Of a stretch of 64,000 nucleotides of DNA, positions 40,618-49,273 are shown piece after piece. This stretch comes from Bog-756 sp963734395 (GTDB lineage Bacteria; Actinomycetota; Acidimicrobiia; Acidimicrobiales; RAAP-2): contig CAVTGY010000002.1 of NCBI GenBank assembly GCA_963734395.1, positions 744,001 to 808,000 of the forward strand, read 5' to 3'. The translations under genes were made by a program, and so were the position numbers. Every line of letters starts with the position of its first letter. Position 1 is the first letter of the stretch. Under the pieces are notes generated by a model. That model saw nothing but the letters and a program-made list of their open reading frames with translations, had not been told where the DNA came from and did no database searches.

Positions 40618-41610
40618 GCTCGGCGGAAGACGACGACCCGAGCCGTCCGGACCTGGATCCCGAGGTCCTCGAGGAGCTCGAGTTCTGGGTGGATCCGGAC
40701 CCATCCGAAGGTCCCGCCGAGCGACGGCCGCCGGCGACGGGTGGGGGATCGGTGGTGCTGGTGGGGACCCCCATCGGCAATCTGGGCGACTTGTCGCCTC
40801 GTGCCATCGCTACCTTCCGGTCTTCCGACGTGATCTACTGCGAGGACACCCGGCACTCGCGCAAGCTCCTCTCCCATGCCGGAATTTCGGGCGTGCCGCT
40901 CCGGTCCCTTCACCAGCACAACGAAGTTGACCGCATCGCCGAAATCCTCCAGACCGTACGAGGTGGTGGCACGGTGGCCGTGGTCAGCGATGCCGGAATG
41001 CCCGGCATCTCGGATCCGGGACATCGGGTGGTGGCTGCCGCGGTGGAGGCCGGGGTTTCGGTCACCGTGATCCCGGGCCCCTCGGCGTTCTTGACCGCAC
41101 TGGTGTCCAGTGGGCTCCCCACCGACCGCTTCTGTTTCGAAGGTTTCCTACCCCGCTCCGGACGTGACCGGAGGGTGAGACTCGAGGCACTGGGCCACGA
41201 GCCAAGGACAACGGTGCTCTACGAGGCACCCGGCCGAGTAGCCGGCACGCTCGCGCGACCTGGTCGTAGCGTGCGGTGAAGGTAGGCGGGTGGCAGTGGC
41301 CCGCGAGCTGACCAAGCTGCACGAGGAGATGTGGCGGGGCTCACTGAGCGGAGCAGCGCAGTGGGCCCGCGCCCAGCCGGTCCGGGGGGAGGTGGTGATC
41401 GTGCTGGCAGGGGCGGATCCAGTGGAGATACCCGCGGTGAGCGATGCGGTGCTGACCAGTGCCCTGGCCGAGAGGTTGGGACACGGGGAATCCACCCGCG
41501 GGGTGGTCGACGACATCGCCGCCGTCTTGGGGGTACCCCGAAAGCGGGTCTACTCCCTGGCCCTGGCCATCCAGAAGGCCTCCCCCTCCAATCGGGCGGC
41601 ACCGGAGTAG
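40614..41610 (+). CDS. rsmI: 16S rRNA (cytidine1402-2'-O)-methyltransferase RsmI
   Basis: About 332 residues with an unusually long acidic head of some 45 residues before the tetrapyrrole-methylase-fold domain. Family blocks: VVLVGTPIGNLGDLSPRAI, VIYCEDTRHSRKLLSHAGI, LHQHNEVDR, VAVVSDAGMPGISDPGHRVV, VIPGPSAFLTALVSSGLPTD, FEGFLPRSGRDR and TTVLYEAPGR. One frame change near 41258 separates the core from the C-terminal part (RELTKLHEEMWRGSLS, RGEVVIVLAGAD). The enzyme 2'-O-methylates C1402 in the ribosomal P site together with RsmH. Confidence 0.93.
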
Positions 41611-41672
41611 GAGTCAGTCGGAGCCGAAGTCGCAACAACAGCCGGAATGAGTGTCACAGGGAGGAATCAGCA

Positions 41673-42215
41673 ATGTTCGGACGAAGCAAGATGGACACGA
41701 CGCAGGCCCCGGGAATCGCACCGGACGAGATCCCCACAGGAATGGAGCGGGCTGCATTCGCCGCCGGCTGCTTCTGGGGTGTCGAGGAATTCTTCCGAGC
41801 CACCCCCGGTGTGGTGGATGCCGTCTCCGGGTATGAGGGTGGCGACGTCGACAACCCCACGTACGAGCAGGTGTGCTCGGGGAGCACCGGTCACGCCGAG
41901 GCGGTGCTGGTCACCTACGACCCCAACCGGATCACCTTCGAACAGCTGCTCGAAGAGTTCTGGCGCCACCACGATCCGACCACCCTCAACCGCCAGGGTC
42001 CCGATCGGGGTACCCAGTACCGCTCGGCGGTGTTCACCCACACCGAGGCCCAGGCGGAGGCGGCCCGAGCCTCACTCGACGAGTACCAGGCCCGGTTCAA
42101 GCGTCCGATCGTGACCGAGGTGACCCCGGCCACGACCTTCTGGCCGGCAGAGGAGTACCACCAGCGCTACACCGAGCGCACCGGTCGAGGCGGGTGTCAC
42201 GTCGCCAATTGGTGA
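41673..42215 (+). CDS. msrA: Peptide methionine sulfoxide reductase A
   Basis: 180 residues, intact, ATG at 41673 behind AGGGAGGA. The catalytic signature GCFWG places the nucleophile at Cys33. The family core follows: GVVDAVSGYEGGDVDNPTYE, TGHAEAVLVTYDP, FWRHHDPTTLNRQGPDRGTQ (substrate pocket) and FWPAEEYHQRYTE. A single additional cysteine (RGGCHVANW) near the end could be the recycling residue. It repairs methionine-S-sulfoxide in proteins in the cytosol. Confidence 0.95.
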   Translation: MFGRSKMDTTQAPGIAPDEIPTGMERAAFAAGCFWGVEEFFRATPGVVDAVSGYEGGDVDNPTYEQVCSGSTGHAEAVLVTYDPNRITFEQLLEEFWRHHDPTTLNRQGPDRGTQYRSAVFTHTEAQAEAARASLDEYQARFKRPIVTEVTPATTFWPAEEYHQRYTERTGRGGCHVANW

Positions 42216-42253
42216 GCGGGTGGGCTTCGATGGGGTGAGCGGAGCCGGTCGGG

Positions 42254-42667
42254 TCAGCGGAGCTCGGCGAGGGCCCGATGTACATAGGGAGCGAGCGGTA
42301 GCTCACCGAGCTGGTCGAGGCGGACCCAACGGGCTGCGTCCGAGGAACCGTCGGTCTCGTCACGGAGCCTTCCGGTGTGCGCGTCGATCCCGTAGATGAT
42401 CCGGACCGTGTGCAGGCTCTTCCCGTCGGGCAGCGTGAACACGTCGGACAGGACGCCCCTGAGCATGCCGACACGAACGTCGAGTCCGGTCTCCTCGTTG
42501 AATTCACGTCGCAGCGCGGTGACCGGATCCTCGCCGTGGTGGATGCCACCACCGGGGAGGAACCACAGGCCGGCGACAGTCAGATACTGGGCGGCCCGCA
42601 CCAGCAACACCCGGTCCTGATGTTCGCAGATCCCGTAGACGCCCACCCGCTGTTCTCTGGCGTCCAC
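42254..42667 (-). CDS. NUDIX hydrolase
   Basis: 137 residues, intact. The NUDIX box reads GGGIHHGEDPVTALRREFNE followed by ETGLDV, matching GX5EX7REUXEEXGU, so Mg2+-dependent pyrophosphohydrolase activity is expected. GLWFLPGGG precedes it. The substrate cannot be told; small nucleotide-cleaning or coenzyme-type substrates are typical for this length. It is divergent from metG across a 221-base spacer in which I see no other feature. Confidence 0.92.
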   Translation of the reverse strand: MDAREQRVGVYGICEHQDRVLLVRAAQYLTVAGLWFLPGGGIHHGEDPVTALRREFNEETGLDVRVGMLRGVLSDVFTLPDGKSLHTVRIIYGIDAHTGRLRDETDGSSDAARWVRLDQLGELPLAPYVHRALAELR

Positions 42668-42888
42668 AATTCCTATCCTGTCGAACCCAGGATCGGATCG
42701 CTGTCGTCGTCAGCGAACGTCCGGTGCCAGTTGCGGTCCGATCCCGGCACAAATCGAACCTACCAGGTCAATCCGGCCACCGTCGGCGCCGGCCCAGCCT
42801 GCTCGGACCACCCCGAGCCGCGAGCGAACGCCGAGACGCCCACCGTCAAATGCTGGTCGCTGCGCCCAGGTCGGTACGCTACCGGGCA

Positions 42889-44397
42889 ATGTCCCGCTTC
42901 TACATCACCACGCCGATCTACTACGTCAACGACGCTCCCCATGTCGGCCATGCCTATACCACCGTCAATGCCGATGCCCTCGCCCGCTGGCACCGGTTGA
43001 TCGGCGACGAGGTCTTCTTCCTCACCGGCACCGACGAGCACGGCCAGAAGGTGGCCCGTGCGGCCGAGCAACACGGCGTCTCTCCCGAAGAGTGGACCGA
43101 CCAGCTGGCACCGCGGTTCGCCTCGGCGTGGTCCGATCTCGACATCGCCAACGACGACTTCATCCGCACCAGCGAGCCCCGTCACCATCGGGCGGTCCAA
43201 CACTTTTTGGGGCGCATCCACGAGAACGGCTACATCTACAAGGACATCTATCGCGGCCTCTACTGCGTTCCCTGCGAGCAGTACTACGCAGAGGACGACC
43301 TCATCGACGGGACCTTGTGCCCGATCCACCACCTCCCCGTGGAGCACCTCGAGGAGGAGAATTACTTCTTTCGACTCAGCGCCTTCGAGCAGCGGCTCAT
43401 CGACTGGTACGACGCGCATCCCCAGGCGGTGGTGCCTGAATCAAAGCGCAACGAGGCCCTCCGTTTCATCGAAGGTGGGCTCCGTGACATCTCGATCACC
43501 CGCACCTCTATCGATTGGGGGGTGACGGTCCCCTGGGACGAGAAGCACGTCTTCTACGTCTGGTACGACGCGTTGATCAACTATGTGACGGCCGTCGGTT
43601 ACGGCGAGGACGACCGACGATTCGAAGCATGGTGGCCGGCGGTCCACCACCTGATCGGCAAGGAGATCATCCGTTTCCACTGCGTTTGGTGGCCGGCCAT
43701 GTGTATGGCGGCGGGAATCGAACCTCCCGGCCACGTGCAGGTCCACGGGTGGCTGCTGGTGGGGGGTGAGAAGATGTCCAAGTCGAGCCTCAACCAGATC
43801 TCACCCGGCGAGCTCACCGCCGACTACGGAGTGGATCCGGTGCGCTACTACCTGCTCAGGGACACTCCTCTGGGATCCGACGGGGATTTCTCCGCCGAAG
43901 GCATCACCGGCCGTTACAACGCTGATCTGGCCAACAACCTGGGCAACCTGGCCTCGCGGGTGGCCGCCGTCGTGGCCTCCAAGTGCGGGGGTATTGGTCC
44001 GGGGCCCTCTGGGGACAGTCGCCTGGCCGACGTGGCCGCCGTCGTGTTGGCCGACGCCTCGGCCGCGTGGAACGCCGGGCAGCCCCACCTGGCTCTCGAA
44101 GCGACCTGGCGTCTGATCCGCGAGACCAACGCCGAGCTGGAGACGAGCGAGCCCTGGAAGGCCGATCCGGGACCCGTCGTCGACTCGGTGCTCGGCAGTG
44201 CGCTCGAGGTGCTCCGTATCGTGTCGATCCTCATCGTCCCGGCCATGCCGACCACCGCCGAGAAGCTGTGGACACGGATCGGCCTGGAGGGATCCCCTGT
44301 CGATCAGCGGCTGCCCGAGGCGGGGGTCTGGGGTGGCTATCCGGCCGGCCGGCCGGTGGAGAAGGGCGCACCGCTCTTTCCCCGGCGTTCGGCGTGA
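42889..44397 (+). CDS. metG: Methionyl-tRNA synthetase
   Basis: 502 residues, intact. The start at 42889 gives MSRFYITTPIYYVNDAPHVG, the class I entry with the HIGH variant HVGH. FFLTGTDEHGQKVARAA, the zinc knuckle region YCVPCEQYYAEDDLIDGTLC, FYVWYDALINYVTAVGYG and GEKMSKSSLNQISPGEL (KMSKS loop) follow, then the anticodon-binding helical domain. There is no C-terminal tRNA-binding domain, like the short bacterial form. It charges initiator and elongator tRNAMet. tatD follows four bases after the stop. Confidence 0.97.
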   Translation: MSRFYITTPIYYVNDAPHVGHAYTTVNADALARWHRLIGDEVFFLTGTDEHGQKVARAAEQHGVSPEEWTDQLAPRFASAWSDLDIANDDFIRTSEPRHHRAVQHFLGRIHENGYIYKDIYRGLYCVPCEQYYAEDDLIDGTLCPIHHLPVEHLEEENYFFRLSAFEQRLIDWYDAHPQAVVPESKRNEALRFIEGGLRDISITRTSIDWGVTVPWDEKHVFYVWYDALINYVTAVGYGEDDRRFEAWWPAVHHLIGKEIIRFHCVWWPAMCMAAGIEPPGHVQVHGWLLVGGEKMSKSSLNQISPGELTADYGVDPVRYYLLRDTPLGSDGDFSAEGITGRYNADLANNLGNLASRVAAVVASKCGGIGPGPSGDSRLADVAAVVLADASAAWNAGQPHLALEATWRLIRETNAELETSEPWKADPGPVVDSVLGSALEVLRIVSILIVPAMPTTAEKLWTRIGLEGSPVDQRLPEAGVWGGYPAGRPVEKGAPLFPRRSA

Positions 44398-44401
44398 CGG
44401 G

Positions 44402-45310
44402 ATGATGGCGCACGACGCGGTGATCGAGTGGTTCGACTCACACTGCCACCTGCAGGAGGAGTTCACCGGGACCGGTGAGGAGGACGGCACCGGCCCTCAC
44501 GCCAGCAGGCTGGCCGGCACCATCGCCAGGGCGGCAGAGGCCGGCGTCTCCCGGATTGTCTGCATCGGGACCGGTGTCACCACGTCGACTGAGGCGGTGG
44601 CTCTGGCGCGGGCCATGCGCCTCCCCGAATCGGTGGCGGTGGCCGAAGGAGTCGAGGTCTGGGCCACGGTGGGACTCCACCCCCATGATGCGCGGGACGG
44701 GGTCGATTCCCTCGATGAACTGCTCCGGGTGGAGCTCGGTGCGGGCACCGGTGCCGAAGGCGTGGGACCCGCCGACACGGAGGGGTGGCGACCGGGTGAA
44801 CCGGTGGTGGTGGGGATCGGTGAGTGCGGGCTCGACTACCACTACGACCATTCCCCACGTCCGACCCAACGGGACGCCTTTGCGCTTCAAGTAGAGCTGG
44901 CCCTCCGCCATCGGACCACCCTGGTGATCCATACCCGGGAGGCGTGGGACGACACGGTCGACATACTCACCGCCCAGGGAGTACCCGACCGGACCGTCGT
45001 CCACTGTTTCACCGGCGGCCCGGACGAGGCTCGGCGGTGCCTGGCCATGGGGGCCTTCCTGTCGTTCAGCGGCGTGGTCACCTTCAAGAACGCGGCCGAA
45101 GTCAGAGAGGCGGTCTCCCTCTGTCCCCTGGACCGATTGCTGGTGGAGACCGACGCTCCGTTCCTCACTCCGGTGCCCCACCGCGGAACCCTCAACGAAC
45201 CCTCGAGGGTTCCGCTGGTCGGAGCCGCAATTGCCCAGGTCAAGAACATCACGACGGCGCAGGTGGCAGAGGTCTCGACCCGCAACGCGCGGGCTCTCTT
45301 CGGGGTGTGA
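44402..45310 (+). CDS. tatD: TatD-family metal-dependent hydrolase
   Basis: 302 residues, intact. WFDSHCHLQEEF carries the first metal-binding HxH, VGIGECGLDYHYDH the bridging glutamate, TTLVIHTREAWDDT and TVVHCFTGGPDEA the further histidines, and LLVETDAPFLTPVPHRG the catalytic Asp. A 20-residue insertion rich in Gly and Glu (GTGAEGVGPADTEG) extends the usual core of about 260. DNase or exonuclease activity is known for relatives. The metG-tatD-(rlpA/rpf)-ksgA-ispE order is the conserved actinobacterial arrangement. Confidence 0.93.
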   Translation: MMAHDAVIEWFDSHCHLQEEFTGTGEEDGTGPHASRLAGTIARAAEAGVSRIVCIGTGVTTSTEAVALARAMRLPESVAVAEGVEVWATVGLHPHDARDGVDSLDELLRVELGAGTGAEGVGPADTEGWRPGEPVVVGIGECGLDYHYDHSPRPTQRDAFALQVELALRHRTTLVIHTREAWDDTVDILTAQGVPDRTVVHCFTGGPDEARRCLAMGAFLSFSGVVTFKNAAEVREAVSLCPLDRLLVETDAPFLTPVPHRGTLNEPSRVPLVGAAIAQVKNITTAQVAEVSTRNARALFGV

Positions 45311-45382
45311 CGGCCGGCGCCGCCGGTCACGGTGCGGTCCGGGTTTGATTGTTGCCAATCGACCTGCCTAGCCTCTTGCCTC

Positions 45383-45409
45383 GCGGCCGCTTCATAGAGC
45401 GGTCGTTTT
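45383..45409 (+). terminator. Rho-independent terminator after tatD
   Basis: Eight-base stem CGGCCGCT (45384-45391) with AGCGGTCG (45398-45405), one G-U pair, six-base loop, followed directly by TTTT. It ends the metG-tatD transcript or attenuates read-through into the leader of the next gene. Confidence 0.75.
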
Positions 45410-45422
45410 GCTTTGATCAGGA

Positions 45423-45538
45423 GTGCGACTGTCGGGCGCGTTCCCAGGGCCGGCTTGGAGGAGGCGGCCCGGTCCATCCCACGGGGTGGACCTGTCACCT
45501 CGGGGTGAATCCCAGAGGAGGCAGCCTGTCCGTCGCAC
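45423..45538 (+). ncRNA. Structured leader upstream of the RlpA-like gene
   Basis: A 116-base element closed by a perfect 7-base stem, GTGCGAC (45423-45429) with GTCGCAC (45532-45538). Inside are a strong hairpin at 45471-45492 (GGTCCA/TGGACC) and CCTCGGGGTGAATCCC at 45498-45513, followed by AGAGGAGG. In many actinobacteria genes for secreted cell-wall lytic factors carry the c-di-AMP (ydaO) riboswitch, which contains GGGGTGAATC. The other ydaO cores (GCCGAACC, GAGGAACC, CAGCTAAC) are missing here, so identity is open. Confidence 0.4.
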
Positions 45539-45553
45539 GAGGAGAGTGGAGTC

Positions 45554-46216
45554 CTGAGGACGAGAATCCAAAGGGGGAGCCGGCCGGGCGCCGCCCTGTT
45601 CCTGTGTGGAGCATTGCTCATCGTGCCGCTCCTGTTGGCACAGAACGGGCCCGATGCGGGGGCTTCGGCCGCCCCGGCAAGGGGAACCGTCCACCGGCAG
45701 AGGAATCAGGCTCTGGTCAGGCCCCGGCGATTGGAGCTCGCCTCGACCATCAGGGCGGGCCGGTCGCCATCGGCTCCGAAGTCGAGACCGACCTCCCGTC
45801 TGCCAACCACGACCGCCGCCACCACCGCTCCCACTCCTCCCACGGTGACCCGACCAGTCGCAACCACCGCGCCGAGCACCCAGGTCGCCCTCCACGGGGA
45901 GCCGAACTCCGCCGCCCAGGTGTCGGTGCCACCGACCACGACCACTTCGACGCTGCAGCCGGAAGCATCAGCCACCGGCCCGGTGGTCGAGGGTCAGGTC
46001 ACCTACTACGACCACCCCGCAGGCACCTGTGCCAGCCCGCGGCTGCCCTTCGGCACCGTGGTGCGGATCACCAACCCGGCCAATGGCGCATCGGTGACCT
46101 GCGTGGTCAACGACCGCGAGATGGACACCGCTCGTGCCATCGACCTGGCCACCGCCACCTTCGCCGAGCTGGCCCCGCTCTGGCAGGGGGTGATCGATGC
46201 CGAGCTCAGTTGGTGA
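45554..46216 (+). CDS. Secreted RlpA-like double-psi beta-barrel protein
   Basis: About 220 residues. The hydrophobic signal PGAALFLCGALLIVPLLLAQ starts around 45580. No ATG or GTG precedes it in frame; CTG at 45554 or an indel-masked start is likely, so the N-terminus is uncertain. A Thr/Pro-rich linker leads to the DPBB domain: GQVTYYDHPAGTCASPRLPF, GTVVRITNPANGASVTCVVN, DREMDTARAIDLATATFAEL and WQGVIDAELSW. RlpA and Rpf-neighbour DPBB domains act on or bind peptidoglycan. The catalytic Asp of lytic DPBBs may be that in VNDREMD. Position between tatD and ksgA is where rpfB sits in mycobacteria. Confidence 0.82.
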   Translation: MRTRIQRGSRPGAALFLCGALLIVPLLLAQNGPDAGASAAPARGTVHRQRNQALVRPRRLELASTIRAGRSPSAPKSRPTSRLPTTTAATTAPTPPTVTRPVATTAPSTQVALHGEPNSAAQVSVPPTTTTSTLQPEASATGPVVEGQVTYYDHPAGTCASPRLPFGTVVRITNPANGASVTCVVNDREMDTARAIDLATATFAELAPLWQGVIDAELSW

Positions 46217-46293
46217 CCGCGTGCTTCTCCCGGTTCCCGTCCTGTGTCCGTCCCCGTGCTCGCCGTTTTGGCGAGAGGTGACACACTGACCGG

Positions 46294-47172
46294 GTGACCC
46301 ACGGTCGAGCAGAGATCCACGAGCTGCTCCTGGCCAACGATCTCCGGCCCAGCCGGGCGCTCGGGCAGAACTTCGTAGCCGACGGCAACACCGTCCGGAA
46401 GATCGTCCGGCTTGCCGGCATCACCCCCGGCCAGCGGGCAGTGGAGATCGGCGCCGGCCTGGGCTCGCTCACCCTGGCCTTGGTCGAAGCCGGTGCCTCG
46501 GTCACCGCCGTGGAGATCGACCGCGGCGTCCTGCCGGTCCTCCGGTCACAGGTGGAGCCCCTCGGGGTGCGGGTCGTCGAAGCCGACGCCCTCACCCTCG
46601 ACTGGTCCGATCTGCTCGGCGGCGACGGACTGGAGGGTGAACCCTGGACTCTGGTGGCAAACCTGCCGTACAACGTGGCGGTGCCGCTGGTGATCCGGGT
46701 CCTCGAGCAGGTGAGCCAGGTGGATTCGATGCTGGTGATGGTCCAGCGCGAGGTCGGGGAACGACTGGTCGCCTCCGCCGGCGACGAGGCCTACGGGGCG
46801 GTGTCGGTGAAGGTGGCCTACTGGGCAACGGCAACACTGGTTGGTCGGGTTTCGGCATCTGTCTTCATCCCCAGGCCCCGGGTCGAGTCGGTGCTGGTCC
46901 GGATCGAACGCCGGCCCGAGCGGATGGGAGCCACCGTCGACGGCGTGGGCACCGAGCGCTACCAGCGGCTCTTCTCGGTGGTCCGGGCCGGATTCGCCCA
47001 TCGCCGGAAGATGCTCCGACGGTCGTTGGAGACCCAGGTCCAACCGGATGCATTCGAAGCGGTGGGGATCAGATCGACTGCCCGTGCCGAGGAGCTCTCG
47101 CTGGAGGAGTGGGAACGCCTTGCCGGGTGGGAGCCACACCCCGACCGGCCGATCGGGGAGCCCGATCAGTGA
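46294..47172 (+). CDS. rsmA: 16S rRNA dimethyladenosine transferase KsgA
   Basis: 292 residues, intact, GTG start at 46294. PSRALGQNFVADGNTVRKIV is the family entry, AVEIGAGLGSLTLALVEAGA the SAM loop, VEADALTLDWSDL motif III, and VANLPYNVAVPLV the NLPY adenine-flipping motif. MVQREVGERLVASAGDEAYG, SASVFIPRPRVESVLVRI and RAGFAHRRKMLRRSLE complete the rRNA-binding domain. It dimethylates A1518 and A1519. It overlaps ispE by GTGA at 47169-47172. Confidence 0.97.
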   Translation: MTHGRAEIHELLLANDLRPSRALGQNFVADGNTVRKIVRLAGITPGQRAVEIGAGLGSLTLALVEAGASVTAVEIDRGVLPVLRSQVEPLGVRVVEADALTLDWSDLLGGDGLEGEPWTLVANLPYNVAVPLVIRVLEQVSQVDSMLVMVQREVGERLVASAGDEAYGAVSVKVAYWATATLVGRVSASVFIPRPRVESVLVRIERRPERMGATVDGVGTERYQRLFSVVRAGFAHRRKMLRRSLETQVQPDAFEAVGIRSTARAEELSLEEWERLAGWEPHPDRPIGEPDQ

Positions 47173-48023
47173 CCGACGGGGGTGGCGGACCCATCGAGGT
47201 ATCGGCACCGGCCAAGCTGACCTTGTCGCTCGAGGTGACCGGCACACGTGGTGACGGGTACCACCTCCTCGAATCCGAGATGGTCACCCTCGATCTGGCC
47301 GACACACTGATCATCGACACCGGCCGGGGTCTGACGCTCTCCTCGGAGACTCCCGACGGGGGGGCCGCATGGTGGGACGCGGCACTCCCGGTCGGCGATG
47401 ACAACCTGGTGGCCCGGGCGCTGGCGGCCACCGGTCGTATGGCCAAGGTGCACGTGATCAAGAGGATTCCTCCCGGGGCCGGCCTGGGTGGGGGCTCGAC
47501 CGACGCCGCGGCCATTCTGCGGTGGGCCGGTTGCACCGACCAGAGGGTGGCGGTGCGACTGGGGGCCGACGTCCCGTTCTGTTTGGCCGGAGGCAGAGCC
47601 ATGGTGCGTGGTGTGGGCGAGAAGGTCGAAGGGCTCCCCTTCGAGGAACGGCGGTTCACCCTCCTCCTGGTTCCCTTCGGTGTCGACACCGGTGCCGTCT
47701 ATCGAGTGTGGGACGAGCTGGCGGCACGGAAGGGGCGACCGGTCTCCCGTCCCCAATCGAACCAGCTGGAGGCCGCCGCGGTGGCCGTAGAGCCCCGCCT
47801 CGCCCGGTGGCGGGCGCGTTTCGAGGAACTCACCGGCCAACCGCCCCGTCTGGCCGGGAGCGGTTCGACCTGGTACGTCGAAGGCGGGTTTGAGGAGTTG
47901 GGCATCGATGACCGGCCCTCGGTGAGCCTCGACGGGGAGAAGGCGCACCTGGTTGCGGCGAGAACGATTCCCCCCATCCCGGGGATAGTGGGCCCGTTGC
48001 CTAACGGCAAGGGTGAGAGGTAA
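47169..48023 (+). CDS. ispE: 4-diphosphocytidyl-2-C-methyl-D-erythritol kinase IspE
   Basis: 284 residues, intact, GTG start in GTGA overlap with ksgA. GHMP kinase: SAPAKLTLSLEVTGTRGDGY with the catalytic Lys, KRIPPGAGLGGGSTDAAAIL (ATP loop), RLGADVPFCLAGGRAMVRGV and a C-terminal LAGSGSTWYVEGG. It phosphorylates CDP-ME in the MEP isoprenoid pathway, showing that this organism makes isoprenoids through MEP. Expression is coupled to ksgA. Confidence 0.95.
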   Translation: MTDGGGGPIEVSAPAKLTLSLEVTGTRGDGYHLLESEMVTLDLADTLIIDTGRGLTLSSETPDGGAAWWDAALPVGDDNLVARALAATGRMAKVHVIKRIPPGAGLGGGSTDAAAILRWAGCTDQRVAVRLGADVPFCLAGGRAMVRGVGEKVEGLPFEERRFTLLLVPFGVDTGAVYRVWDELAARKGRPVSRPQSNQLEAAAVAVEPRLARWRARFEELTGQPPRLAGSGSTWYVEGGFEELGIDDRPSVSLDGEKAHLVAARTIPPIPGIVGPLPNGKGER

Positions 48024-49056
48024 TTTGATCGGGGGATGCATTTCCCGCCGTCGGTATCCCCGATGGCACGAGACGACGAGGGGCCTCGCACATGTCTCCA
48101 AGCGGTGCCTGCATGAGAGGCAGATCGATGCCGACGTTGCCACCGTCGAAGATCACGCCGAAATCGTGGCAGCGATCATGAGACAACAGGTCCGGGTTCC
48201 AACCGGCGACGGCGTCGGTGGAATCGGCAAACGGATCTCGCCGATACAGCTCCCTCGCCTACTGGGCATCCTGGTGGTGGCCTTCGTGCCGGGAGAATCT
48301 CGACCGTTTTTCGCCGCCGCCAAGTTGTTCCGCGGGATCGCCATCCAGCTCGCCCATCGATGGGTGACCGGCCAGGTAGTGGCGGATGCGGCCGGCAGAT
48401 CGGTTCTCCTCTGGTCGGTGTCCTTCCGACCCGAAGGACGTCGCCCGGTGGTTCGCGAGCTGCTCGGCGCGCTGGTGGCGGCATTGGTCGGAATCACGCT
48501 GGTGATCGCCTGCAGCCTGATCCTGCTGGTGCCTTGCGGCTTGGCGCTGGTCGCGGTCGGACTCGACGATGAAGTGGTTACCAACGTCATCCTGGTCATC
48601 GTCGGGCTGAGCGTGCTCATAACCTGCTGGCGTGCGTTTCGTGCACATGAGCAGGAGTCGGTGCTGATGGCCCAGCTGCCACCGCCTTCCGCCCTCAGGT
48701 GGCACATCGACAGCCTGGCCGCGATTCCTGCCCGGCGCGGTCACGGAGGGCGACTGCTCGACCGATTTCTCGAAGAAGCAGACCAGTGCGACGCCGAAGT
48801 CGTGTTGCACTGCAGCCGGCCGAACGTTGCCTTCTACCGCCGCCACGGATTCTTCGTCATCGCCGAAGAAAGGTACGGGGGGCAACGTCTGATGCTCCGA
48901 AAGGCGCGCAGCAATCGGCCGCGGATGGGCAAGGGGCATCAGCGCAAGCGGAGAACCACCGGTGGTTCGAGCACCGGTGTGATGACCGCGCTCACAAAAG
49001 CGCGTCGCTCGTCGGGAAAACCCCCAAAAGCACCGGCGATCGACACCGAGACCTGA
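48013..49056 (+). CDS. GNAT-type protein with internal membrane helices
   Basis: 347 residues; GTG at 48013 overlaps ispE by 11 bases, but a later start (for example the ATG at 48178, MRQQVRVPTG) is possible. The middle has two strong helices, LLGALVAALVGITLVIACSL with LVPCGLALVAVGL, and VVTNVILVIVGLSVLITCW. The C-terminal third is a GNAT acetyltransferase tail: LRWHIDSLAAIPARRGHGGR (the acetyl-CoA R/Q-x-x-G-x-G/A loop), LLDRFLEEADQ, VVLHCSRPNVAFYRRHGFFV and RYGGQRLMLRKA. A basic, low-complexity end follows. The membrane insertion between the two halves of a GNAT fold is unusual. The substrate is unknown. Confidence 0.65.
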   Translation: MRGNLIGGCISRRRYPRWHETTRGLAHVSKRCLHERQIDADVATVEDHAEIVAAIMRQQVRVPTGDGVGGIGKRISPIQLPRLLGILVVAFVPGESRPFFAAAKLFRGIAIQLAHRWVTGQVVADAAGRSVLLWSVSFRPEGRRPVVRELLGALVAALVGITLVIACSLILLVPCGLALVAVGLDDEVVTNVILVIVGLSVLITCWRAFRAHEQESVLMAQLPPPSALRWHIDSLAAIPARRGHGGRLLDRFLEEADQCDAEVVLHCSRPNVAFYRRHGFFVIAEERYGGQRLMLRKARSNRPRMGKGHQRKRRTTGGSSTGVMTALTKARRSSGKPPKAPAIDTET

Positions 49057-49091
49057 GACCTGGCGGCCTCTGCGGACCCGATGGGGAGGGA

Positions 49092-49193
49092 CTACTTGCC
49101 GGCTGCTCTCCGCTGCCAGCGGGTGGCCTTCAACATCTTCTTGTGCTTCTTCTTGCGCATGCGCTTTCGGCGCTTTTTGATCAGCGATCCCAT
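49092..49193 (-). CDS. Ribosomal protein bS22, 33 residues
   Basis: ATG at 49193 and TAG at 49092 encode MGSLIKKRRKRMRKKKHKKM followed by LKATRWQRRAAGK. This matches the 33-residue mycobacterial 30S protein bS22 (AURKAIP1/COX24 domain) residue for residue in most positions, including the KKRRKRMxKKKHxK core and terminal GK. It binds near helices 44 and 45 of 16S rRNA at the subunit interface. It is expressed alone, on the strand opposite the GNAT gene, directly upstream of the histidine kinase. Confidence 0.95.
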   Translation of the reverse strand: MGSLIKKRRKRMRKKKHKKMLKATRWQRRAAGK

Positions 49194-49273
49194 GTCGACG
49201 GGCACCCTAGTCGACCAGGTGGTTTTCCGCCATGTCCGGCGATCCGCCGACGGTCACCGCGGACCGTCGATTG

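Noticed and set aside
45423..45538. Firm call of a ydaO (c-di-AMP) riboswitch
   Set aside because: Only the GGGGTGAATC piece is present; the GCCGAACC, GAGGAACC and CAGCTAAC cores are absent.
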